From NCBI RefSeq assembly GCF_014174495.1, contig NZ_JACJHR010000009.1, forward strand, positions 62,001-126,000: a DNA stretch of 64,000 bases. Direction: 5' to 3'. The notes beneath the pieces are model-generated. The model did not search any database. It saw only the letters and a program-made list of their open reading frames with translations, and was not told the origin of the DNA. This document shows positions 38,713-48,047 of the stretch, piece by piece. The first letter of the stretch is position 1; every line of letters begins with the position of its first letter. Both the position numbers and the translations under genes were made by a program. This DNA comes from Amycolatopsis echigonensis (GTDB lineage: Bacteria; Actinomycetota; Actinomycetes; Mycobacteriales; Pseudonocardiaceae).

Positions 38713-38719
38713 CTTAAAG

Positions 38720-38774
38720 GTCCGTGAAGGGCTCCTTGAGGGAATCAGATTCCCTCAAGGAGCCCTTCACGGAC
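38720..38774. repeat. 55-base palindrome, copy 1 (loop CAG)
   Basis: Two perfect 26-base arms, beginning GTCCGTGAAGGGCTCC and ending at GGGAAT, around a three-base loop CAG. It sits between convergent stop codons at 38712 and 38777 and so could act as a bidirectional terminator. An otherwise identical copy is at 44371-44425. Confidence 0.95.
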
Positions 38775-38776
38775 AG

Positions 38777-39712
38777 TCAGCCGGGCTGCTGGACGCGTTT
38801 GGCGGCGAGGCGTTCCGCTCGCGGCCAGCGGACGTCGGTCGCCCAGCCGAGGCGTTCGAACGCCCAGATCACCCGCGCTGACACGTCCACCTGACCGCGC
38901 AGCACGCCGTGCCGGGCGCAGGTCGGGTCGGCGTGGTGGGAGTTGTGCCACGACTCGCCCATGGACAGCAGCGCCAGCGGCCAGAAGTTCGCCGCGCGGT
39001 CGCGGCTGGCGAACGGGCGGTCGCCGATCAGGTGGCACACCGAGTTCACCGACCAGGTCACGTGGTGCAGGAAGGCGATCCGCACCAGCCCGGCCCAGAA
39101 AAACGCCGTCAGCGCGCCCTGCCAGGTGCCGCTGAACGCCCAGCCGAGCGCGGCGGGCAGGCCGAGGCTGAGGGTGATCCAGAGCCAGAAGAACCGGTTC
39201 ACCACGCGCAGGTCGCGGTCGCCGACGAGGTCCGGGGCGAACCGGTCGGCGTTGGTGACCTCGCGCTGGAACATCCAGCCCATGTGCGCGTGCCAGAACC
39301 CGCGCAGCAGCGCCGCGGGCGAGGTGCCGAACAGCCACGGCGAATGCGGATCGCCCTCCCGGTCGGAGAACGCGTGGTGCCGGCGGTGGCTCGCGACCCA
39401 GAAGATCACCGAACCCTGCACGGCCATGCTGCCCGCGATCGCGAGCGCGATCCGCAGCGGGCGGCCCGCTTTGAACGCGCCGTGCGTGAAATAGCGGTGG
39501 TACCCGACGGTCACGCCGAGGGTGGCGAGCACGTAGAAGACGGTCGCGAGGATCAGGTCGGTCCAGCCGATGCCCCATCCCCACAGCAGCGGCACGGCGG
39601 CGATCAGCGCGGCGAACGGCACGAGCAGGAACGTCTTGAGCACGAGCATCTCGGCGGTCCCGCGCCGGCCGGAGAGAAGAGGTTTTCCGGGGCGGGCAGG
39701 GGCGGTCGGCAT
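38777..39712 (-). CDS. Membrane acyl-CoA (delta-9 type) fatty-acid desaturase
   Basis: A 311-residue di-iron membrane desaturase. The three histidine boxes are HRYFTH (about 72-77), HRRHH (about 108-112) and HNSHH (about 251-255), and four hydrophobic helices separate them. DPHSPWLFG and WHAHMGWMF are further acyl-CoA desaturase landmarks. It probably inserts a cis double bond in acyl chains and so tunes membrane fluidity. No dedicated electron donor gene is adjacent. ATG 39712 has GAGGTG upstream. The palindrome at 38720-38774 ends three bases past its stop. Confidence 0.92.
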   Translation of the reverse strand: MPTAPARPGKPLLSGRRGTAEMLVLKTFLLVPFAALIAAVPLLWGWGIGWTDLILATVFYVLATLGVTVGYHRYFTHGAFKAGRPLRIALAIAGSMAVQGSVIFWVASHRRHHAFSDREGDPHSPWLFGTSPAALLRGFWHAHMGWMFQREVTNADRFAPDLVGDRDLRVVNRFFWLWITLSLGLPAALGWAFSGTWQGALTAFFWAGLVRIAFLHHVTWSVNSVCHLIGDRPFASRDRAANFWPLALLSMGESWHNSHHADPTCARHGVLRGQVDVSARVIWAFERLGWATDVRWPRAERLAAKRVQQPG

Positions 39713-39807
39713 GGCGGCACCTCGGGCTTTTCGGAAAGCCGGACGGCGACGACGGTAAGCCGCGGACCTGTCCGCCGGGCCGACGCGCAGTTACGCCCGG
39801 ATGACCG

Positions 39808-40779
39808 TCAGTTCGCGGTGGCGAGTTCCCGCTTCTCCGCGGGCTCCAGCGAGGTGACCGGTCCGCGGTCGCGGGTGCCGGTCCACAGCAACGCGGTCGC
39901 GACGATCACGAGGGCCGAGCCGAGCACGTGGAAGGACACCATCGCCTCCGGCACGCCCAGCGCGTACTGCACGGTACCGAGAACGCCCTGCAGCAGCGCG
40001 ACAATCCACACCCACGCGTACCGCTGCCACACGCGCTTCGGCGCGCCGACGCGCATCAGCGTGAGCCCGAAGACGCCCAGCACGAGCAGGTACGCGACCA
40101 GCAGGCCGCTGTGGATCCGGGCCAGCTGCTCGATCGGGGCGTCGAGCCGGTGCGTGTTGACGTCGCCGCCGTGCGGGCCCGCTCCGGTGACCGTCGTGCC
40201 CGCGATGAGGACGGCCCACATCAGCACCGTCAGCAGCACCAGCATCTGCCGTCCCAGTTTCGGGACCAGCGGGCGCGCGGGTTCGTCTCCTTCGCGGAAC
40301 GCCTTCAGCAGCAGGACCGCCAGCCACACGAGCGGCGTGGAGGCGAGGAAGTGGATCGCGACCGTCCACCATTCCAGTTTCGCCAGCACGGTCATCCCGC
40401 CGATGACCGCCTGCAGCACGACGCCGCCGGGCATCGTCCAGGCGAGCTTCACCAGCCGCTTGCGCTCCGGGTGGTCGATCTGGATCCGCCACGCGGTGAG
40501 CACGGCGAGTGCGGCCACGACGATCACGACGCCGGTCAGCATCCGGTTCGAGAACTCGATCCACTGGGTGACCGCGTCGATGCCGGGATGGCGCACCGGC
40601 ACCAGGCTGCCCGCGACGCACTGCGGCCAGGTCGGGCATCCCAGCCCGGACCCGGTCACGCGCACCACGGAACCGGTGACGCCGATGCCTGCCTGCGCGA
40701 CCACCGCGGCGATCCCGACCGCGCGCTGGACCCCGGCGGACGGATACGGCAGGCGGGCGATCAAACTGCGAAGGGACAC
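39808..40779 (-). CDS. ctaA: Heme A synthase (COX15/CtaA family)
   Basis: A 323-residue membrane protein with about eight helices that oxidises heme O to heme A for cytochrome c oxidase. The first half includes VVRVTGSGLGCPTWPQC with two cysteines, then an H-containing VTQWIEFSNRMLTG segment. The second half has DAPIEQLARIHSGLL and VSFHVLGSALV with the paired heme-ligand histidines. GTG 40779 is preceded by a leaderless -10. It belongs to the conserved ctaA-ABC-mptB-suf order (Rv1456c-Rv1466). Confidence 0.93.
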   Translation of the reverse strand: MSLRSLIARLPYPSAGVQRAVGIAAVVAQAGIGVTGSVVRVTGSGLGCPTWPQCVAGSLVPVRHPGIDAVTQWIEFSNRMLTGVVIVVAALAVLTAWRIQIDHPERKRLVKLAWTMPGGVVLQAVIGGMTVLAKLEWWTVAIHFLASTPLVWLAVLLLKAFREGDEPARPLVPKLGRQMLVLLTVLMWAVLIAGTTVTGAGPHGGDVNTHRLDAPIEQLARIHSGLLVAYLLVLGVFGLTLMRVGAPKRVWQRYAWVWIVALLQGVLGTVQYALGVPEAMVSFHVLGSALVIVATALLWTGTRDRGPVTSLEPAEKRELATAN

Positions 40780-40785
40780 GCGGAA

Positions 40786-40791
40786 AGAATA
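40786..40791 (-). promoter_or_regulatory. Leaderless -10 element of ctaA (TATTCT on the minus strand)
   Basis: Read on the minus strand, TATTCT is followed by six bases and then GTG 40779, with no ribosome binding site. Confidence 0.55.
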
Positions 40792-40927
40792 CTCGCGCGC
40801 GTTTTCCCGCCTTCACGCGGCGGTATTGTTCCGCCGAGATTTGCCAGCGTGCGCAAGGAATCGGGTGCGGTGGCGGTCACATTAGCCGCCTGATTTCCGC
40901 GGTGATCCAGAAAAAAGGATGTGGGAT

Positions 40928-41716
40928 TCAGGTAAGTTTCGTGGTCCGCGTCGCCAGTGCTCCGGCCGCCACGGCCCATACCACCAGCACCACCGCGGGC
41001 CCGACCGGGAACTGGCCGTCCACCAGCGCCGCGCGCATGCCTTCCGCCAGCGCGCCCGACGGCAGCAGCGACACCACCAGCCCGACCCCGGACGGCAACG
41101 CCGACGGAGCCAGCAGGATGCCGCCGGCCAGCAGCAGCACGAACCACACGATGTTCGCCAACGCGAGCACCGCTTCCGCACGCAACGCGCCGCCCAGCAG
41201 CACGCCCAGCGCGCCGAACGCCAGCGTCCCCAGCACCAGCAGCACCACCGCGGAGCCGATCCCGGCGGCCGACGGAGACCAGCCCAGGAAAGCTGCCACC
41301 ACGCCGAGCACCACCGACTGGAGCAGCACCACGACCAGCGCCGCCACGAGCCGTCCGGCCACGAGCAGCCAGCGCGGCAGTGCCGTCGCGGAAAGCCGCT
41401 TCAGCACGCCGTACCGCCGGTCGAAGCCGAGCGCGATCGCCTGGCCGGTGAACGCCGACGACATCACCGCCAGCGCGAGGATCCTCGGCGTCATCCAGTC
41501 CACTTTGGACGCCGAGCCGAGCTGGCTCGCGGGCAGGATGTCCAGCAGGCTCAGGCCGATCAGCAGCGCGAGCGGGATGATCAGGGTGAGCAGCAGCTGC
41601 TCGCCGTGCCGCAGGGTCAGCGCGGCCTCGACGCGCGCGTGCGTGCGCAGCATCTTGCCGAGCGAACCGCGGCCGGGTGCGGGGGCGAAAGTGCCCGCGG
41701 GGAACGGAGAACTCAT
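40928..41716 (-). CDS. ABC-2 type exporter permease
   Basis: A 262-residue permease with six hydrophobic segments (for example LLLTLIIPLALLIGLSLLDIL, LVVVLLQSVVLGVVAAFLGW, IVWFVLLLAGGILLA). RYGVLKRLSATALPRWLLVAGR between helices 2 and 3 is typical of ABC-2 drug or lipid exporters. ATG 41716 overlaps the stop of the ATPase gene (ATGA), so the two form one exporter. It corresponds to Rv1457c. The substrate is unknown; the steady link to ctaA, mptB and suf genes suggests a cell-envelope or heme-related cargo but does not prove one. Confidence 0.9.
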   Translation of the reverse strand: MSSPFPAGTFAPAPGRGSLGKMLRTHARVEAALTLRHGEQLLLTLIIPLALLIGLSLLDILPASQLGSASKVDWMTPRILALAVMSSAFTGQAIALGFDRRYGVLKRLSATALPRWLLVAGRLVAALVVVLLQSVVLGVVAAFLGWSPSAAGIGSAVVLLVLGTLAFGALGVLLGGALRAEAVLALANIVWFVLLLAGGILLAPSALPSGVGLVVSLLPSGALAEGMRAALVDGQFPVGPAVVLVVWAVAAGALATRTTKLT

Positions 41717-42639
41717 GCGCGCAGCTCCCGTCCGGTGAGTTCGAGGAACACTTCTTCGAGGGTCCGCCGTCCGACTTGCAGTTGTTCGGGCAGTACGCCC
41801 TGTTGCGCGCACCAGGCGGTGACGGCGGAGACCACCTGCGGGTCGACCGCGCCCTCCACCAGGTACGAACCGGGCGCGGTTTCGCTGACCCGGTACCCCT
41901 CCGGCAGCGCGGCTTCGAGCAGCGTCGTGTCGAGCTTCCGGCGGGCGCGGAACCGCAGCTGCGCCGCCTCGCCCGCCTCGAGCGTCAGCGAATGCGGCGT
42001 GCCTTCGACGACGACCTTGCCGTGGTCGACGATCACCACCTGGTCGGCCAGCGTTTCCGCCTCCTCCATCAGGTGGGTGGTGAGCAGCACGCTCACGCCG
42101 TCCGCGCGCAGGGCCGCGAGCAGGTCCCAGACCAGCCGCCGCGCCTGCGGGTCCATGCCGGCGGTCGGCTCGTCCAGGAACACCAGCTCCGGGCGGCCGA
42201 CCAGCGCGCACGCCAGGGACAGCCGCTGCTGCTGCCCGCCGGAGAGCCGTTTGAACGGCGTCCGCTTCGCGCCGCCCAGCCCGAGCACTTCGAGCAGCCA
42301 CGCCGGATCGTGCGGATTCGCCGCGCAGGACGCCACCAGCCGCAGCATTTCCTCCGCGCGCACGCCCGGGTACGCGCCGCCGCCCTGCGGCATGATGCCG
42401 ACGCGGGGGCGGAGCTGAGAGCTGTCCGCGACGGGGTCGAGCCCGAGCACGCGCACCTGGCCCGCGTCAGGTCTGCGGAAACCCTCGCAAATCTCGACAG
42501 TGGTCGTTTTTCCGGCGCCGTTCGGCCCGAGCAGGGCCAGCAGGGAACCACGCTCCATGCGCAGGTCGATGCCGTCGACCGCGGTGGTGGAGCCGTAGCT
42601 TTTCGCCAAGCCGGAGATCTCGACGGCGGGGTTGTCCAC
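41713..42639 (-). CDS. ABC-2 type exporter ATP-binding protein
   Basis: A 308-residue ABC ATPase. Walker A is GPNGAGKTT (near 39-47), the Q loop is in GIMPQGGGAYPGVRAEE, the signature is LSGGQQQR, and Walker B is LVFLDEPTAGMD, followed by LTTHLMEEAETLADQ. The C-terminal 90 residues resemble the DrrA/CcmA-type extension. Both catalytic motifs are intact. GTG 42639 lies just inside the mptB end, and TATCGT (minus strand, 42648-42653) could be a leaderless -10. It is coupled to the permease gene; the pair matches Rv1458c-Rv1457c. Confidence 0.93.
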   Translation of the reverse strand: MDNPAVEISGLAKSYGSTTAVDGIDLRMERGSLLALLGPNGAGKTTTVEICEGFRRPDAGQVRVLGLDPVADSSQLRPRVGIMPQGGGAYPGVRAEEMLRLVASCAANPHDPAWLLEVLGLGGAKRTPFKRLSGGQQQRLSLACALVGRPELVFLDEPTAGMDPQARRLVWDLLAALRADGVSVLLTTHLMEEAETLADQVVIVDHGKVVVEGTPHSLTLEAGEAAQLRFRARRKLDTTLLEAALPEGYRVSETAPGSYLVEGAVDPQVVSAVTAWCAQQGVLPEQLQVGRRTLEEVFLELTGRELRA

Positions 42640-42645
42640 AACGAA

Positions 42646-44340
42646 TCACGATACGACGTCAGCGGGCGCGCGCGGTGCTGGGGACGCCGGAGGTGTCCTG
42701 GACAACAGCAGCGGCGAAAGCCGGTACACGATCGCGAGGCCGCCGAGGGTCACCAGAGCGGCCGCGCCGTAGGCCCACGGCAGGACGTAGGAGCGGCCGT
42801 CGAAGGTGCCGCCGGTGGGCGGCAGCAGGAACGGCAGCGCGGCGCTGACGACCGTGGCGACCACCCGGAACCGCGACGTCCCGGCCGCCGCGGCGAGCGG
42901 GATCACCGCCCACAGCAGGTACCAGGGCTGGAGGTTGATCTGCAGGATCATCGCCGCGCCCAGCGAGACGCCGAGGCCGATGATCGGCCGGTACCGCCAT
43001 TTGAAGCTGGCCCACAGGAATTTGATCGTGACGGCCGCGGTGATCACGTTGCCGAGCGTGCCGAGGATCGGCACCAGCGCGTCGGTGTGGTTGCCCAGCC
43101 CGAGCGTGATGCCGAGGACGCCGCTGAGGTTGGCGATCTCCGCGGTGGGGGAGATGAACGACCGCACCAGCCCCGGCGTGCTCGCCGTCGCGCCGATCCA
43201 GCCGAAGCCCAGTCCGGTGCCGACGCAGATCGCGGTCAGCACCACGCCGAACAGCAGCGCCATCGGCGCGCCCGCCCACACGAGGTCTTTCAGCCGTCCG
43301 TGCCACCTGCGCGCGACCATCACCGAAAGGAACGGCAACGCCAGCACGGCCGGGATTTTGACCGTGGCGCCGACGGTGATGATGACGACGCCGAGCGCGA
43401 TGAAAAGCAATTCGCCCTTCGCGAGCGGCGGCGGACTGTCGCCCTTGACCCGCACCGGCAGCCGCCGGATGCCGATCTCCAGCCCGGCCACCATGAGCCC
43501 GATGGCCAGCGAATCGTTGTGCGCGCCCGCGACGAAATGGAAGATCAGCAACGGATTCGCCGCGCCGAGCCACAGCGCGGTGGCCGGCTGCACGCCGAAC
43601 CGCCGGGCGAGCCGCGGCACCGCCCACACGATCAGCAGCACGCCCACCATCGCGAGACCGCGCTGCAGCAGCACGCCGGCGACGATGTTGTTGCCGCCGA
43701 CCGGGGCCAGCCAGCCGCCGAGCCGCAGCAGCAGCGGTCCGTACGGGGCGGGCGTCTCGCGCCAGATGTTGGTGACGCCCGCGGTGAGCGGGTCCGCGAC
43801 GCCGAGCGCCTGCGCCGGGCCCAGCTGGTAGGGGTCCATGCCGCGGTGGACGATCTCGCTCTGCGCGAGATAGCTGTAGACGTCGCGGGAGAACAGCGGC
43901 GGGATCAGCAGCAGCGGCGCGACCCACATCGCGACGGTGCGGGCGAGCTGGCCGCTGGTGGCCAGCCGCGCGCTCGCCGGACGGGCGAACCGGGCGAGCA
44001 TGAGCCAGCTCAGCACCAGGATGCCCATCCCGGAAAACGCGATCGCGAGCGACACCGTCGGGATCCGGATGAACAGCCGCAGCACCGGCAGGTCCTGCAC
44101 CGGGTTGATCACCGGCGCGGCCCCGGCCCCGAGGGACCCGAGCGCGAGGAACAGCGAGCCGACCGTGCCGAAGCGGCGGACCACGTCGAGGCCGCGGGTC
44201 TCGGCGGCGTTCAGCGGATCGGTGCGGCGCGGGCCGACGGGAGACGGAGCGGTCGCGGGCAGCGCGGTCACGGTGTCGCCGGATGTGCCGGATACGTCCG
44301 GTTCCGGTGCCCGTTGATCCGGGTGTTCGCCGACTGCCAC
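42646..44340 (-). CDS. mptB: Polyprenol-phosphomannose-dependent alpha-1,6-mannosyltransferase MptB
   Basis: A GT-C fold glycosyltransferase of about 564 residues with some 13 membrane helices. The first periplasmic loop carries SRDVYSYLAQSEIVHRGMDPYQLGPAQ, where the acidic pair (R-D and E) serves catalysis in this family, and ETPAPYGPLLLRLG follows. MptB starts the alpha-1,6-mannan core of lipomannan or related lipoglycans. Position directly upstream of, and divergent from, sufR matches Rv1459c. The start is uncertain: GTG 44340 has no clear ribosome binding site, and the longer frame runs into a palindromic repeat, so I reject that extension. The first 60 residues are hydrophilic. Confidence 0.88.
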   Translation of the reverse strand: MAVGEHPDQRAPEPDVSGTSGDTVTALPATAPSPVGPRRTDPLNAAETRGLDVVRRFGTVGSLFLALGSLGAGAAPVINPVQDLPVLRLFIRIPTVSLAIAFSGMGILVLSWLMLARFARPASARLATSGQLARTVAMWVAPLLLIPPLFSRDVYSYLAQSEIVHRGMDPYQLGPAQALGVADPLTAGVTNIWRETPAPYGPLLLRLGGWLAPVGGNNIVAGVLLQRGLAMVGVLLIVWAVPRLARRFGVQPATALWLGAANPLLIFHFVAGAHNDSLAIGLMVAGLEIGIRRLPVRVKGDSPPPLAKGELLFIALGVVIITVGATVKIPAVLALPFLSVMVARRWHGRLKDLVWAGAPMALLFGVVLTAICVGTGLGFGWIGATASTPGLVRSFISPTAEIANLSGVLGITLGLGNHTDALVPILGTLGNVITAAVTIKFLWASFKWRYRPIIGLGVSLGAAMILQINLQPWYLLWAVIPLAAAAGTSRFRVVATVVSAALPFLLPPTGGTFDGRSYVLPWAYGAAALVTLGGLAIVYRLSPLLLSRTPPASPAPRAPADVVS

Positions 44341-44370
44341 GCCCGGAAGCGTATCGAGGGCGGGTTCGCA

Positions 44371-44425
44371 GTCCGTGAAGGGCTCCTTGAGGGAATTAGA
44401 TTCCCTCAAGGAGCCCTTCACGGAC
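44371..44425. repeat. 55-base palindrome, copy 2 (loop TAG)
   Basis: Arms are identical to the copy at 38720-38774; only the first loop base differs (TAG for CAG). Here it lies between divergent genes (mptB and sufR), about 95 bases upstream of the sufR operator, where a terminator role makes less sense. Confidence 0.95.
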
Positions 44426-44510
44426 CTCCGGGCGCGGGCGCGCTCCGGTTTCCGCGTGAGTCGGGTCACTGCGCAACACCCCGCCTTTGCCCGGCGGCCG
44501 GAAATAAGAC

Positions 44511-44525
44511 ACACTTGTGTTGTGA
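44511..44525 (+). promoter_or_regulatory. SufR operator ACACT-N5-TGTGA overlapping the sufR start codon
   Basis: ACACT (44511-44515), five bases, then TGTGA (44521-44525) exactly matches the SufR box described for Mycobacterium tuberculosis. The right half contains the GTG start at 44522, so bound SufR would cover the start of a leaderless message. Confidence 0.8.
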
Positions 44526-45373
44526 AAAAGAACGGGACCATCGGCGAGGGGCGCGGCGACCAGCCGCGCACCGCGGCCGTCGGCGTTCCCGTGCAGGTCA
44601 GCGCCGTGAACGTGGCCGAGGGACGCACCCGGCACGAGGTCGCCCGGCTGCTGCTGGAGCAGGGCCCGATGACCGCCGCGGTGGTCGCCGAGCAGCTCGG
44701 CATCAGCCCGACGGCCATCCGGCGGCACCTCGACGCGCTGCAGGCCGACGGCGAGGCCGAGACCCGCGACGCCCCGCGCAGGGGCCCGCGCGGACGCGGC
44801 CGCCCGGCCAAGCTTTTCCTGCTCACCGAGGCGGGCCGGGCCCGGTTCGGGCACGCCTACGACGACCTCGCGGTGTCGGCCATCCGCTTCCTCGCCGAGC
44901 ACGCCGGCCCGGACGCGGTGCGCGCGTTCGCCGAGCGCCGGGTCGAAGGACTCGTCGGCCCGCACCGCCAGGCGATCACCGGATCGGATGATCCGGTGGA
45001 GCGCGCCGAGGCCCTCGCCACCGCGCTGAGCAGGGAGGGCTACGCTGCCTCGACCCGCCAGATCGGCGCGGGAGCCCCGGCCGCGAACGTCGGCGCGCAG
45101 CTGTGCCAGCACCACTGCCCGGTCGCGCACGTCGCCGCGGAATTCCCGCAGCTGTGCGAGGCCGAGACGGAAGCGTTCGCGAAGCTGCTGGGCACCCACG
45201 TCCAGCGGCTGGCGACCATCGCGCGCGGAGACAACGCGTGCACCACACACGTACCCGCCGGACCGGCGGGTATCCCGGCCCATCCCGAGCCGGACCGCAC
45301 GACGCCCGGAGAAGCGGCCCCGCCGCCGGAAGGGCACGCACCACGGATCCCGAATGGAGGGAAACCCGCATGA
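44522..45373 (+). CDS. sufR: SufR, Fe-S cluster-sensing repressor of the suf operon
   Basis: A 283-residue ArsR/DeoR-like regulator. The winged helix spans about 35-100 ([38 protein letters not shown]). A Cys-rich sensor region has C195, C199, C212 and C240 ([12 protein letters not shown] ... LCEAE ... NACTTH), which would hold the Fe-S cluster. A Pro-rich tail of 40 residues follows. Holo-SufR represses its operon; cluster loss opens it. GTG 44522 lies inside its own predicted operator, consistent with autoregulation. The stop overlaps the sufB start (ATGA). Matches Rv1460. Confidence 0.93.
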   Translation: MKKNGTIGEGRGDQPRTAAVGVPVQVSAVNVAEGRTRHEVARLLLEQGPMTAAVVAEQLGISPTAIRRHLDALQADGEAETRDAPRRGPRGRGRPAKLFLLTEAGRARFGHAYDDLAVSAIRFLAEHAGPDAVRAFAERRVEGLVGPHRQAITGSDDPVERAEALATALSREGYAASTRQIGAGAPAANVGAQLCQHHCPVAHVAAEFPQLCEAETEAFAKLLGTHVQRLATIARGDNACTTHVPAGPAGIPAHPEPDRTTPGEAAPPPEGHAPRIPNGGKPA

Positions 45374-46818
45374 CTGCCGCTGCCGAGCAGCGCACTCCCA
45401 CCACCGAGCCGTTGAGCCAGGAAGAGACCATCGCGTCCCTGGGCAAATACGCCTTCGGCTGGGCGGACTCCGACGAGGCTGGCTCCAGCGCCCGCCGCGG
45501 TCTGAACGAGGATGTCGTCCTCGACATCTCCGCGAAGAAGTCCGAGCCCGAGTGGATGCGCGACGCCCGATTGAAGGCGCTCAAGCTGTTCGACCTCAAG
45601 CCGATGCCGAACTGGGGCGCCGACCTCTCGGGGATCGACTTCGACAACATCAAGTACTTCGTGCGGTCCACCGAGAAGCAGGCGGCCAGCTGGGACGACC
45701 TGCCCGAGGACATCAAGAAGACCTACGACAAGCTGGGCATTCCCGAGGCGGAGAAGCAGCGCCTCGTGGCCGGCGTCGCCGCGCAGTACGAGTCCGAGGT
45801 CGTCTACCACCAGATCCGCGAGGACCTGGAGGAGCAGGGCGTCCTCTTCCTGGACACCGACACCGCGCTCAAGGAGCACCCGGAGATCTTCCAGGAGTAC
45901 TTCGGCTCCGTGATCCCGGCCGGCGACAACAAGTTCTCCGCGCTGAACACGGCGGTGTGGTCTGGCGGCTCGTTCATCTACGTGCCGAAGGGCGTGCACG
46001 TCGAGATCCCGCTGCAGGCCTACTTCCGGATCAACACCGAGAACATGGGCCAGTTCGAGCGGACGCTGATCATCGTCGACGAGGACGCCTACGTCCACTA
46101 CGTCGAGGGCTGCACCGCGCCGATCTACCAGTCGGACTCGCTGCACTCCGCGGTCGTCGAGATCATCGTGAAGAAGGGCGCCCGCTGCCGCTACACGACG
46201 ATCCAGAACTGGTCGAACAACGTCTACAACCTGGTCACCAAGCGCGCCAAGTGCGAAGAGGGCGCGACCATGGAGTGGGTCGACGGCAACATCGGCTCCA
46301 AGGTGACGATGAAGTACCCGTCGGTCTTCCTGATGGGCGAGCACGCCAAGGGCGAGGTCCTCTCGGTCGCGTTCGCGGGCGAGGGCCAGCACCAGGACGC
46401 CGGGGCGAAGATGGAGCACCTCGCGCCGCACACGTCCTCGACCATCGTGTCGAAGTCGGTCGCGCGCGGCGGCGGCCGCACGTCCTACCGCGGCCTGGTC
46501 AAGGTCGCCAAGCGGGCGCACCACTCGCGCTCCAGCGTGGTCTGCGACGCCCTGCTGGTGGACACCATCTCGCGGTCGGACACGTACCCGTACGTGGACA
46601 TCCGCAACGACGAGGTGTCCATGGGCCACGAGGCCACGGTGTCCAAGGTCAGCGAAGAGCAGCTGTTCTACCTGATGTCCCGCGGCCTGGCCGAGGACGA
46701 GGCCATGGCGATGATCGTGCGCGGGTTCGTCGAGCCCATCGCGCGCGAGCTGCCGATGGAGTACGCGCTCGAGCTGAACCGCCTGATCGAGCTGCAGATG
46801 GAAGGGTCCGTCGGCTAA
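45370..46818 (+). CDS. sufB: SufB, Fe-S scaffold subunit
   Basis: A 482-residue SufB, the scaffold of the SufBC2D complex on which Fe-S clusters are assembled. The beta-helix core includes the conserved [40 protein letters not shown] and [25 protein letters not shown]. The reading frame is uninterrupted: the intein found in the Mycobacterium tuberculosis homologue is absent. GGAGGG lies about ten bases before ATG 45370. It overlaps sufR by four bases, and its TAA directly abuts the sufD start. Confidence 0.98.
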   Translation: MTAAAEQRTPTTEPLSQEETIASLGKYAFGWADSDEAGSSARRGLNEDVVLDISAKKSEPEWMRDARLKALKLFDLKPMPNWGADLSGIDFDNIKYFVRSTEKQAASWDDLPEDIKKTYDKLGIPEAEKQRLVAGVAAQYESEVVYHQIREDLEEQGVLFLDTDTALKEHPEIFQEYFGSVIPAGDNKFSALNTAVWSGGSFIYVPKGVHVEIPLQAYFRINTENMGQFERTLIIVDEDAYVHYVEGCTAPIYQSDSLHSAVVEIIVKKGARCRYTTIQNWSNNVYNLVTKRAKCEEGATMEWVDGNIGSKVTMKYPSVFLMGEHAKGEVLSVAFAGEGQHQDAGAKMEHLAPHTSSTIVSKSVARGGGRTSYRGLVKVAKRAHHSRSSVVCDALLVDTISRSDTYPYVDIRNDEVSMGHEATVSKVSEEQLFYLMSRGLAEDEAMAMIVRGFVEPIARELPMEYALELNRLIELQMEGSVG

Positions 46819-48006
46819 ATGGAGTCAACACAGTCCGTGGCCTCGGAGAACAACGTTTCCGAGGCGCTCCGCGAGGGGGCCGTCATCCCGGCGGCCTCCC
46901 GCGCGGAGCGGTTCACCTCCTACGACGTCGAGGCCTTCGAGGTCCCCGGCGGCCGGGAGGAAAACTGGCGCTTCACCCCGATGAAGCGCCTGCGCGGCCT
47001 GCACGACGGGTCCGCCGTCGCCTCCGGCGAGATCACGCTGGAGACCGAGGCCGCGCCGGAGCTGAAGATCGAGACCGTCGGCCGCGACGACGCGCGCCTC
47101 GGCGAGGCGGGCGTGCCGAGCGACCGCATCGCGGCGCAGGCGTACTCGTCGTTCGCCAAGGCCACGATCGTCACGGTGCCGAAGGAGACCGAGACGTCGA
47201 AGCCGTCGGTGCTGCGCGTGCACGGCCCCGGCGAGGGCAAGGTCGCCTACGGCCACCTGCAGGTGCGCGCCGAGGCGTTCGCCAACGCGGTGATCGTGCT
47301 CGACCACGTCGGCTCCGGCACCTACGCGGACAACGTCGAGTTCGTCATCGGCGACTCGGCCAAGATCACCGTCGTCAGCGTCCAGGACTGGGCCGACGAC
47401 GCGGTGCACGTGTCCGAGCAGCACCTGCGGCTGGGCCGCGACGCGACGCTCAAGCACACCGTGGTCACCCTCGGCGGCGACCTGGTGCGCGTGTCGCCCA
47501 CGGCGACCTTCGCCGACCGCGGCGGCGACGTCGAGATGCTCGGCCTGTACTTCGCCGACGCCGGCCAGCACCAGGAACACCGGCTGTTCGTGGACCACGC
47601 GGTGCCGAACTGCAAGTCCAACGTGATGTACAAGGGCGCCCTGCAGGGCGACGGCGCGCACACGGTGTGGATCGGCGACGTGCTGATCCGGGCGGCCGCC
47701 GAGGCCACCGACACCTACGAGCTGAACCGCAACCTCGTGCTGACCCCCGGGGCGCGCGCCGACTCGGTGCCGAACCTCGAGATCGAGACCGGCGAGATCG
47801 AGGGCGCCGGCCACGCGAGCGCCACGGGAAGGTTTGACGACGAGCAGTTGTTCTACCTCCAGTCGCGCGGGATCGGCGAGGAGGCCGCGCGGCGGCTGGT
47901 CGTGCGCGGGTTCTTCCACGAGATCCTGGCCCGCATCGGCGTGCCCGAGGTGCGCGAGCGCCTCGAAGCCGCGATCGAGGCCGAGCTCGAAGCCGTGGGC
48001 GCCTGA
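46819..48006 (+). CDS. sufD: SufD, Fe-S assembly subunit
   Basis: A 395-residue SufD, paralogous to SufB, which forms the SufBC2D complex and helps iron entry. [11 protein letters not shown] near the N terminus, the beta-helix with [53 protein letters not shown] and the C-terminal [28 protein letters not shown] are typical. ATG 46819 directly follows the sufB stop. Third gene of the suf operon. Confidence 0.97.
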   Translation: MESTQSVASENNVSEALREGAVIPAASRAERFTSYDVEAFEVPGGREENWRFTPMKRLRGLHDGSAVASGEITLETEAAPELKIETVGRDDARLGEAGVPSDRIAAQAYSSFAKATIVTVPKETETSKPSVLRVHGPGEGKVAYGHLQVRAEAFANAVIVLDHVGSGTYADNVEFVIGDSAKITVVSVQDWADDAVHVSEQHLRLGRDATLKHTVVTLGGDLVRVSPTATFADRGGDVEMLGLYFADAGQHQEHRLFVDHAVPNCKSNVMYKGALQGDGAHTVWIGDVLIRAAAEATDTYELNRNLVLTPGARADSVPNLEIETGEIEGAGHASATGRFDDEQLFYLQSRGIGEEAARRLVVRGFFHEILARIGVPEVRERLEAAIEAELEAVGA

Positions 48007-48047
48007 GCCCGTCGTCCGTCCACTTCAGACTCTTTAGGAAAAGCAGA

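Noticed and set aside
38720..44425. Palindromes as parts of a CRISPR array
   Set aside because: There are only two copies 5.6 kb apart with no spacers and no cas genes.
44341..44826. Upstream extension of MptB through the palindrome
   Set aside because: The frame crosses the 55-base repeat and the opposite-strand sufR gene; homologues begin near the chosen GTG.
45370..46818. Possible intein in SufB
   Set aside because: The frame encodes a normal 482-residue SufB with no inserted block.
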